From positions 1 to 14,467 of the forward strand of contig JALWQQ010000196.1 in assembly GCA_027083075.1 (NCBI GenBank): a stretch of 14,467 nucleotides of DNA, in the 5' to 3' direction. The notes under the pieces were generated by a model. It had not been told where the DNA came from and ran no database searches. It worked only from the letters and a program-made list of their open reading frames with translations. This DNA is from Campylobacteraceae bacterium. Its GTDB lineage: Bacteria; Campylobacterota; Campylobacteria; Campylobacterales; Sulfurovaceae. A program made the position numbers and the translations under genes. Positions 8,655-14,467 of the stretch are shown one piece after another; positions within the stretch are counted from its first letter, which is position 1, and each line of letters opens with the position of its first letter.

Positions 8655-8888
8655 ATGCTTGACTTCGACACCATCGCAGCAAGGCTCAAGCGCATACTTG
8701 CGTACGAATACAAGCGTAGTCGTATCAAGGACAAGGAGCTCGCGGAGGCGCTCGGACTCGATGCCGCCTACTTTGCCGTGATCAAAAAACGTAAGAAGAT
8801 TCCCTATGAAGCGCTTGTGCATTTTTGTACCCGACGCAAAATCAGCCTCAACTGGGTCTTGACGGCACAAGAGCCCGTTTACCTATAG
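8655..8888 (+). CDS. small helix-turn-helix protein, CI-repressor N-terminal type
   Basis: The 77-aa product is almost entirely a lambda-repressor-like DNA-binding domain. A first helix (about DFDTIAARLKRILAYEY) precedes KDKELAEALGLDAAYFAVIKKRKKIPYEALVHFCTRR (25-61), with the helix-turn-helix around 26-45 and the conserved IPYEALVHFC and ISLNWVL segments of the phage CI-repressor HTH family. Similar stand-alone mini-HTH proteins are common in Campylobacterota. No effector domain is present, so it would act as a DNA-binding dimer of unknown target. The start is ATG 8655; the ribosome site is weak (AAGG, 10 bases upstream). It is separate from the next gene, which has its own promoter 4-32 bp after this stop. 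Confidence 0.8.
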   Translation: MLDFDTIAARLKRILAYEYKRSRIKDKELAEALGLDAAYFAVIKKRKKIPYEALVHFCTRRKISLNWVLTAQEPVYL

Positions 8889-8891
8889 AGG

Positions 8892-8920
8892 TTGACCCGA
8901 AGCCAAATACAGGCTATAAT
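8892..8920 (+). promoter_or_regulatory. sigma70 promoter for the DUF2853 gene
   Basis: TTGACC (8892-8897), a 17-bp spacer, and TATAAT (8915-8920). This is the best full promoter in the window. Start of transcription would be near 8927, leaving a leader of about 33 bases that contains AAGGAAG. Confidence 0.78.
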
Positions 8921-8959
8921 ATTTTGTCCGCAATCAATTTTTCTAAAAGGAAGAAGAGA

Positions 8960-9298
8960 ATGAGTAAACGTGACGAAAAGATCGCACTCTACCAAGAGGA
9001 GTCGAAAAAGTTAGGTTTGGGGCTTAGCGACGCACTTATCGAAAAGGTAACGATCGGCTTGGGACCCTCTATCTACAAAAGAGATAGTGAAACAGTCTCT
9101 TGCTCACAAGAGAGCGAACTAGCTACGGTCAAGAAAAACTTTGCCCAAAAGAAACTTGGTGTAACCGACGAAGCGGCGATCGATGCGGCCATCAAAAAAG
9201 TCTGCGAAAAGATGGGTAGCTCTAATCGCAACAAATACCGCGCCCTCTTCTATGCACTGCTTGCCAAAGAGCTTGGCAAAGAATCCGTCTATGCCTAA
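8960..9298 (+). CDS. DUF2853 family protein
   Basis: A 112-aa soluble, mostly helical protein with no signal peptide or membrane segment. Features typical of DUF2853 are YKRDSETVSCSQESEL (about 35-50), followed by VKKNFAQKKLGVT, AIDAAIKKVCEKM and KYRALFYALLAKELG. The family is small and of unknown function. The frame is open upstream to 8825, but that would run through the TATAAT promoter; ATG 8960 follows AAGGAAG at good spacing and gives the family's usual length. Its own strong promoter suggests solid expression as a single gene. The stop codon lies in the loop of a 7-bp hairpin. Confidence 0.85.
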   Translation: MSKRDEKIALYQEESKKLGLGLSDALIEKVTIGLGPSIYKRDSETVSCSQESELATVKKNFAQKKLGVTDEAAIDAAIKKVCEKMGSSNRNKYRALFYALLAKELGKESVYA

Positions 9299-9306
9299 TG
9301 GCATAG
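9289..9306. other. perfect hairpin around the DUF2853 stop codon
   Basis: CTATGCC-TAAT-GGCATAG, 7-bp stem, with the TAA stop in the loop. No T-tract follows, so it is not a standard intrinsic terminator; it may protect the mRNA end. It lies between convergent genes. Confidence 0.5.
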
Positions 9307-9399
9307 GCTCAATGTTCAACACCTTTTATCTTCACGCAACACGCTAGCCACAAAAGATAGATCGATACTCAAAAAGTAATAGCAATAGCAGTAGGAAGT

Positions 9400-9418
9400 G
9401 TAGCGGATTGACCGCTAC
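9400..9418 (-). terminator. candidate terminator hairpin after the multicopper oxidase gene
   Basis: GTAGCGG-ATTGA-CCGCTAC, a perfect GC-rich 7-bp stem, 17 bp beyond the - strand stop. The nearest T-run on the - strand is about 25 bases further (complement of AAAAA at 9371-9375), so intrinsic termination is uncertain. The rest of the 137-bp convergent gap shows no gene. Confidence 0.45.
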
Positions 9419-9435
9419 CTAAGTAAGTAGTTACA

Positions 9436-11463
9436 TTATCCGACAAACAACGGGCGCATCATATCATGATCCTCATGAGAGAGAATATGACAATGCCATA
9501 CATACCTGCCCGGTCTATCAAAGGTCATTTTGATACGTGTTACCTCTCCGGGATAACAGATCACCATATCTCTTGGGCACTTCTCTGTCGGGTCTGCAGG
9601 TCTTAGTGTATTTGGTACAAGAGTTATGCCTTGCATCTCCGCGCCCAATCCGGTAGAGCCATTATGTAGAGTAATCGGCTTGTTGACAATGTTGGTTTGG
9701 AACTTCTCACGATTAAGGATCTCAAAATGCACCAAATGCACATGTATCGGATGTGCATCGGGAGTGTTATTGTAAATCTCCCAAATTTCAGTCGATCCCA
9801 GTGCAGGGTTTTCGGTGATAGGCATATGCCATGTAGTAGAGCCGTTGACCGTATTGCCCGCCATATCTACTGTAGGCTCGGCAACTCCAAGCATAGGCTG
9901 CAATCGCCCGAGCTCATCACGTCCCTCGAAGAGAGCTAGTTTTCTTACATTGTCAACCGGCGCTGTCACACCCGCAAAGTGTGCGATAAGTGTCGGATCA
10001 AAATTGTCCGGAATCGCGGAGAGTGGCTGCGTGACATCAAATGCCATGATCCTATCGGTCTGCCTGTTTGCAAACAGATTTGCAGGATCAAACCCGGGAT
10101 CCGTGGTCAATGTACCGTCAAACGGTGCATCACCTGCAATATTTTCCATAATCACGCGAGAGCCTGCAGGCACCTGCGAGAAATCCACAACAATGTCCGG
10201 TCTCTCGGCGGGCGCTACGACCAATTGATTGACCTGTGTTGCCTGCGCCGCAAGCCCGAGATCCCCACCGATATGCCAAAATGGCAGAATCGGATCGTTA
10301 GCACTTATCGTTGTAGCACCTGCGGGAACGATACGAAAACGAATGCCTAAAAATCTCGAATCACACCCGTTCAAAAGTCTCAAGCGATAGTGTCGAGGCT
10401 CTACGTTCGTTTTGGGCCAAATTTTACCATTGACCACGATATGATCACCGAAAAACTCCGTTAAGACGGTAGGACCGCCATTGGGAAATTGTGCGGCAGG
10501 CAAATTGACACCATTGGCAGTGATAAAATCCGCATAACTCGGATCACTGGGATACGCAGGATAGAAGAGCTCACCATTGCTCTTAAACATCTTATCTTGT
10601 ATCGCATATGCCAACTCGTACGGACCGGCAGGTAGTCCAAGCGGATTGTTTAGTTTACCCGTGTCCTGATTGTCTCTTATGAAATAAAAACCAACCAATC
10701 CGGCATAGACATTCAATCTTGTGATGCCAAGACTATGGTCGTGATACCACAGTGCACCTGCCTGTTGGGTATTGTCATAAACATAATTTTTATGTACCCA
10801 GCGAGGACCTTTTATCTTAAAGTTTGGTGAAAAGAAGTACTCGGGGTTTCCATCCGAATTGGTATTGACATGTGCACCGTGCACATGCGGCACGATGGGT
10901 ACTCCGTCCGTGTTGATATTGTACTGCGTATAACCCGGGATGCCGTACGCCCAGTGAAAAGAGGTATCTACGGGTAAAATGTGCGGGAGTGGTGTGCCTG
11001 CACTAACAAGCTTATTTCTCCACTTGATCTTGAGCTTTTGGTTTGTAAAGACCTCGATCGTCTTACCGGGCCAAGTGACATTCCATTTTTTTCTTCCGTA
11101 ACCCCAAACCGGTGTCAAAAGTGCATTGCCGTTAGCATCAACCAGACCTGTTTTGTGCACATATTGCGCTGCAACGATTTTGAGCTTTTTAGCTTTTTTT
11201 CGGTGGCGATGCTTGTGATGCTTATGACCCGACTTGTGAAAATACTTAAACTTCGGCGACAAAGCATTGGGTGCCAACTCTACAAATTTCGGCTGCAATG
11301 CAGGATCGCTAAGCGGTCCGTTAGAACTACCCAATGAGGCAGCCTCGGCACCGGAAGAGCCGACAGCCAACCCCAAGGCACCTACTTGCATTACACTACC
11401 CGCACCAAGTGCGGCACTACCTTTAAGAAAACCACGACGTGAAAGTTTGGATTTCTTTTTCAT
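9436..11463 (-). CDS. Tat-exported multicopper oxidase, CotA/bilirubin-oxidase type
   Basis: A 675-aa laccase-like oxidase that should oxidise a phenol, metal ion or similar donor and reduce O2 to water in the periplasm; the substrate cannot be read from sequence. The N-terminus has a twin-arginine signal (SRRGFLKG, 8-15, then a hydrophobic stretch to about 41, ending GAEA). Copper ligands are complete: HVH (193-195), WYHDH (239-243), HPIHVHLVHF (571-580) and HCHILSHEDHDMM (657-669), giving T1 ligands H571, C658, H663 and M668. The spacing and LNVYAGLVGFYFIRD match the CotA group. An unusual basic His-rich stretch (HKSGHKHHKHRHRKKAKK, 76-93) lies between signal and first cupredoxin domain. 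The start ATG follows AGGGGGAAG. It faces queF/DUF2853 and lies beyond the str operon, with no copper genes beside it, so it may be an acquired single gene. Confidence 0.92.
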   Translation of the reverse strand: MKKKSKLSRRGFLKGSAALGAGSVMQVGALGLAVGSSGAEAASLGSSNGPLSDPALQPKFVELAPNALSPKFKYFHKSGHKHHKHRHRKKAKKLKIVAAQYVHKTGLVDANGNALLTPVWGYGRKKWNVTWPGKTIEVFTNQKLKIKWRNKLVSAGTPLPHILPVDTSFHWAYGIPGYTQYNINTDGVPIVPHVHGAHVNTNSDGNPEYFFSPNFKIKGPRWVHKNYVYDNTQQAGALWYHDHSLGITRLNVYAGLVGFYFIRDNQDTGKLNNPLGLPAGPYELAYAIQDKMFKSNGELFYPAYPSDPSYADFITANGVNLPAAQFPNGGPTVLTEFFGDHIVVNGKIWPKTNVEPRHYRLRLLNGCDSRFLGIRFRIVPAGATTISANDPILPFWHIGGDLGLAAQATQVNQLVVAPAERPDIVVDFSQVPAGSRVIMENIAGDAPFDGTLTTDPGFDPANLFANRQTDRIMAFDVTQPLSAIPDNFDPTLIAHFAGVTAPVDNVRKLALFEGRDELGRLQPMLGVAEPTVDMAGNTVNGSTTWHMPITENPALGSTEIWEIYNNTPDAHPIHVHLVHFEILNREKFQTNIVNKPITLHNGSTGLGAEMQGITLVPNTLRPADPTEKCPRDMVICYPGEVTRIKMTFDRPGRYVWHCHILSHEDHDMMRPLFVG

Positions 11464-11509
11464 TCTTCCCCCTTTGTTTATTGGTTGAACTTAAATTATT
11501 TTGAAAAAT

Positions 11510-11530
11510 TACTTAATAAATGCTTAAGTA
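11510..11530. promoter_or_regulatory. dyad, possible operator upstream of the oxidase gene
   Basis: TACTTAA-TAAATGC-TTAAGTA, perfect 7-bp arms with a 7-base centre, 47 bp upstream of the oxidase ATG. Position and symmetry fit a repressor or activator site. The regulator is unknown; it does not match the Fur or CRP/FNR consensus I know. Confidence 0.4.
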
Positions 11531-11593
11531 TTGATGCAACAGGAAATTTCTCTTTATAAATTTTTATTATGTAACTGAAGGTTCATTTGATTA

Positions 11594-11612
11594 GGTCATG
11601 TATGCAATGACC
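11594..11612. promoter_or_regulatory. second dyad upstream of the oxidase gene
   Basis: GGTCAT-GTATGCA-ATGACC, perfect 6-bp arms and a 7-base centre, 131 bp upstream of the oxidase ATG. It could be a second regulator site or a chance palindrome. Confidence 0.3.
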
Positions 11613-11897
11613 GGACACCAAACAATTAAATTCACAACTATAAAAAGTCAGATAAACTCGCAAGAGACCTAACACAAAAGAAGCCTATCCATGAATAAAA
11701 TTCAACCGCAAAAGTTAGAAATGGTGATGTAGCATTCGATGAGAGGCTATACGTTGCATAAATGATAAGGTGTCTAGGAGAGATTGCGAACATTCAAAGA
11801 CAGTAGTAGATTTTGGCTCTTAAGCGAAGGAGTACAACATTAAGCTGCAAGGGTTTTTGGCAAGTTGTATTTAGATTTGTGGGTCTGGGTAAAGGAG

Positions 11898-11943
11898 CTT
11901 ACTTATAGTAAGTGACTGCACCCATCTCACAAAGATGAGTGCA
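11898..11943 (-). terminator. hairpin pair after fusA
   Basis: On the - strand, 14 bases after the fusA stop, comes TGCAC-x-CATCT / AGATG-x-GTGCA (one mismatch, 5-base loop, 11917-11943). It is followed by CTTACT-ATA-AGTAAG (11898-11912). The stems suit an operon end, but no T-tract follows either, so the mode of termination is uncertain. Confidence 0.45.
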
Positions 11944-11957
11944 AATTGTCAAAAAGA

Positions 11958-14048
11958 TTAGCTGTTACGCTTTTCTATGATCTCTTTCGCAATATTTGCC
12001 GGCACTTCCTCGTAGTGATCGAACTCCATCGTATAGGTTGCGCGTCCTTGTGTCATAGAGCGCAGATCGGTAGAGTAACCGAACATCTCCGCAAGCGGTA
12101 CGAAGGCGTTGACGATCTTGTTGCCCGCGCGCTCGTCCATACCGTTGACTTGACCGCGGCGTTTTGAGATGTCGCCGACTACATCACCCATGTACTCTTC
12201 GGGAACCTCTACTTCGACTTTCATCATCGGCTCAAGGATCACGGGGTTTGCTTTTTTTGCACCCTCTCTAAAGCCCATAGAACCCGCAAGTTTAAATGCC
12301 ATCTCCGAAGAGTCGACATCGTGGTAACTACCGTCATAGAGTGTTACTTTGACATCCTCTACGGGATAACCCGCCTGAATACCGCGCTGCATCGCCTCTT
12401 GGATACCTTTGTCAACCGCAGGGATGTACTCTTTAGGAATAACACCGCCTTTGATCTCGTCAACAAACTCATAGCCGCTGCCGGGCTCTTGCGGCTCGAT
12501 ACGCAAGAAGACATGACCGTACTGACCGCGACCACCGGTCTGTTTTGCGTATTTGTACTCCTGCTCAACAGCACTTCGGATCGTTTCACGATAAGCAACT
12601 TGCGGTGCGCCCACCTCTGCTTCGACTTTAAATTCGCGCTTCATACGATCGACAATGATCTCGAGGTGAAGCTCACCCATACCGGAGATGATCGTTTGAC
12701 CGGACTCTTCATCGGTATGTACACGGAAAGAGGGGTCTTCTGCCGCCAATTTTGCCAAAGCCGTACTCATCTTCTCTTGATCCGCTTTAGTCTTGGGCTC
12801 GACCGCAACAGAGATAACCGGATCGGGGAACTCCATGCGCTCCAAGACCACCTTCTCTTTTTCGTCACAGAGTGTATCACCCGTTGTCGTATATTTCAGA
12901 CCGACAACCGCACCGATGTCGCCCGCGCAGATATCTTTGATCTCTTCACGCTTGATCGCATGCATCTTCATGATACGACCGACACGCTCTTTTTTATTTT
13001 TGGTAGAGTTGAGCGTATATGAGCCCGAATCAAGCTTACCGCGGTAAACACGGATAAAGGTTAACTGCCCGACAAAGGGGTCGGTCATGATCTTAAATGC
13101 CAATGCTGCAAACGGACCGTCATCGGTAGACTCGACAACCACTTCGGTATCGGGATCGTCCATCAAGGTACCGCGAATCGGCTCCGCCTCTACAGGTGAG
13201 GGAAGATAGTCGACTACTGCATCCAAGAGTGTCTGCACCCCTTTGTTTTTAAAGGCGGTACCGCACGTCATCGGAACGATCTGCATAGAGATAGTCGCTT
13301 GCTTGATCCCCTCTTTGATCTCCTCTTCGGTGAGCTCTTCGCCCTCCATATACTTTTCCATCAACTCGTCGTTACCGTCGGCAGAGCAGATCTCTTCGAT
13401 CATCTTTTCACGATACTCTTCGGCTTTCTCTCTGAGTTCATCGCGAATCTCTTGCTCATGGTATGCCGAACCCATCTCCGCCTCGGCGTCCCAGACGATC
13501 TCTTTCATTTTGACAAGATCGACAACACCCTCGAAGTTGTCTTCTGCACCGATGGGCAGCTGGATGGGCACGGGGTTACCGTTGAGGCGCTCGCGGATCT
13601 GACGCTCTACCTCATAAAAGTCGGCACCGGTTCTGTCCATCTTGTTGACGAAAACGATAGAGGGTACGCCGTAGCGGTTGCGCTGTCTCCAAACGGTTTC
13701 GGACTGAGGCTGCACGCCACCGACCGCACAGAAGACAGAAACGGCACCGTCAAGCACACGCATAGAGCGCTCGACCTCGATCGTAAAGTCGACGTGCCCC
13801 GGAGTGTCGATGATGTTGATCATCTTGTTTTTCCATGTACAGGTAGTCGCCGCAGAGGTGATCGTAATACCACGCTCTTGCTCCTGCTCCATCCAGTCCA
13901 TTGTCGCCGCACCGTCGTGCACCTCGCCGATCTTGTGCTCGACGCCGGTGTAGAACAAGATGCGTTCCGTCGTTGTCGTTTTTCCTGCATCGATGTGCGC
14001 CGCGATACCGATATTTCTTACATCTTCGAGTTTGTGTGATCTTGGCAT
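11958..14048 (-). CDS. fusA: elongation factor G
   Basis: EF-G is the GTPase that drives translocation of tRNA and mRNA on the ribosome, and with RRF recycles the ribosome. The 696-aa product has the GTP-binding motifs AHIDAGKTT (G1, 17-25), RGITITSAA (switch I, 59-67), DTPGH (G3, 81-85) and NKMD (G4, 135-138). It is complete through domains II-V (for example [14 protein letters not shown] and [28 protein letters not shown]) and the C-terminal [28 protein letters not shown], split here only by naming. AAGGAAG precedes the ATG. It lies 11 bp after rpsG in the str operon; no tuf gene follows, so fusA is the last gene of this unit, as in related genomes. Confidence 0.97.
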   Translation of the reverse strand: MPRSHKLEDVRNIGIAAHIDAGKTTTTERILFYTGVEHKIGEVHDGAATMDWMEQEQERGITITSAATTCTWKNKMINIIDTPGHVDFTIEVERSMRVLDGAVSVFCAVGGVQPQSETVWRQRNRYGVPSIVFVNKMDRTGADFYEVERQIRERLNGNPVPIQLPIGAEDNFEGVVDLVKMKEIVWDAEAEMGSAYHEQEIRDELREKAEEYREKMIEEICSADGNDELMEKYMEGEELTEEEIKEGIKQATISMQIVPMTCGTAFKNKGVQTLLDAVVDYLPSPVEAEPIRGTLMDDPDTEVVVESTDDGPFAALAFKIMTDPFVGQLTFIRVYRGKLDSGSYTLNSTKNKKERVGRIMKMHAIKREEIKDICAGDIGAVVGLKYTTTGDTLCDEKEKVVLERMEFPDPVISVAVEPKTKADQEKMSTALAKLAAEDPSFRVHTDEESGQTIISGMGELHLEIIVDRMKREFKVEAEVGAPQVAYRETIRSAVEQEYKYAKQTGGRGQYGHVFLRIEPQEPGSGYEFVDEIKGGVIPKEYIPAVDKGIQEAMQRGIQAGYPVEDVKVTLYDGSYHDVDSSEMAFKLAGSMGFREGAKKANPVILEPMMKVEVEVPEEYMGDVVGDISKRRGQVNGMDERAGNKIVNAFVPLAEMFGYSTDLRSMTQGRATYTMEFDHYEEVPANIAKEIIEKRNS

Positions 14049-14059
14049 CTTCTACTTCC

Positions 14060-14467
<408 letters not shown>

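Larger units (their letters stand above)
11464..11957. other. 494-bp AT-rich intergenic region
   Basis: No intact gene or tRNA is seen. It holds the ribosome site of the oxidase gene (complement of 11465-11475), two dyads with 7-base spacers (11510-11530, 11594-11612), and two hairpins after fusA (11898-11943). The oxidase promoter must lie here, but no -10/-35 pair on the - strand is convincing. The middle (about 11640-11910, + strand) has stretches that read like protein (for example SDKLARDLTQKKPIHE) broken by stops, so a decayed gene is possible but not shown. Confidence 0.5.

Noticed and set aside
8825..8959. Upstream start for the DUF2853 gene at 8825
   Set aside because: It overlaps the HTH gene and the TTGACC/TATAAT promoter; ATG 8960 has the proper ribosome site and family length.
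9371..9395. Short AGTAATAGCAATAGCAGTAG-type repeat before the convergent hairpin
   Set aside because: Only about three imperfect hexamers, no partner copy in the window.
12321..13022. 233-aa open frame on the + strand, and the 246-aa frame at 13299-14039
   Set aside because: Both lie antisense to fusA, whose protein is complete and unmistakable; long antisense frames arise from its codon bias.

Overview
The window looks like a chromosomal segment of a Campylobacterota (epsilonproteobacterial) organism, most likely a free-living Sulfurovum/Sulfurimonas-like chemolithotroph. This rests on the protein sequences (TsaD, GyrB, QueF, a CI-repressor-type mini-HTH protein, EF-G, S7), on the neighbour pairs cdsA-dxr and gyrB...queF, and on sigma70 promoters recognisable mainly by their -10 box (one is an extended TGnTATAAT). 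The genus is inferred from memory of the families; no search was run.

Positions 1-8580 are a dense + strand block. It holds the 3' end of an NFACT (RqcH-like) gene, then cdsA and dxr with a 4-bp overlap, a small RBBP9/YdeN-type serine hydrolase, tsaD, gyrB, a membrane-anchored degenerate GGDEF-EAL protein that overlaps gyrB by 1 bp, and queF. Positions 8655-9298 add a 77-aa HTH protein and a DUF2853 protein with its own promoter. On the - strand, 9436-11463 encodes a Tat-exported CotA/bilirubin-oxidase-type multicopper oxidase. A 494-bp AT-rich intergenic region with two dyads follows. At the right end fusA and the truncated rpsG (str operon) are read on the - strand.

The most unusual structure lies in the two junctions flanking the hydrolase gene (dxr|hydrolase at about 2482-2615 and hydrolase|tsaD at about 3119-3370). 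Both carry the same composite element: a purine-rich heptad arm in the 3' end of the upstream gene, a GCGTTGC/GCAACGC mini-hairpin, a complementary pyrimidine heptad array, and a 10-11-bp perfect hairpin that buries the Shine-Dalgarno sequence and ends on the ATG of the next gene. The heptad sequence differs between the two loci but matches between the two arms within each locus. Each element also contains a short open frame (36 and 47 codons) sharing KALQxNAY and a RRFS ending, whose TGA stop overlaps the downstream ATG as ATGA. I read these as candidate leader-ORF/RBS-hairpin coupling elements with heptad repeats that could shift the frame. This is inference and untested.

The rest is mainly housekeeping: phospholipid synthesis (CdsA), isoprenoid synthesis (Dxr), t6A and queuosine tRNA modification (TsaD, QueF), DNA supercoiling (GyrB) and translation (EF-G, S7). 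Accessory features are the EAL-like protein with several replaced catalytic residues and the multicopper oxidase with a histidine/lysine-rich N-terminal stretch.
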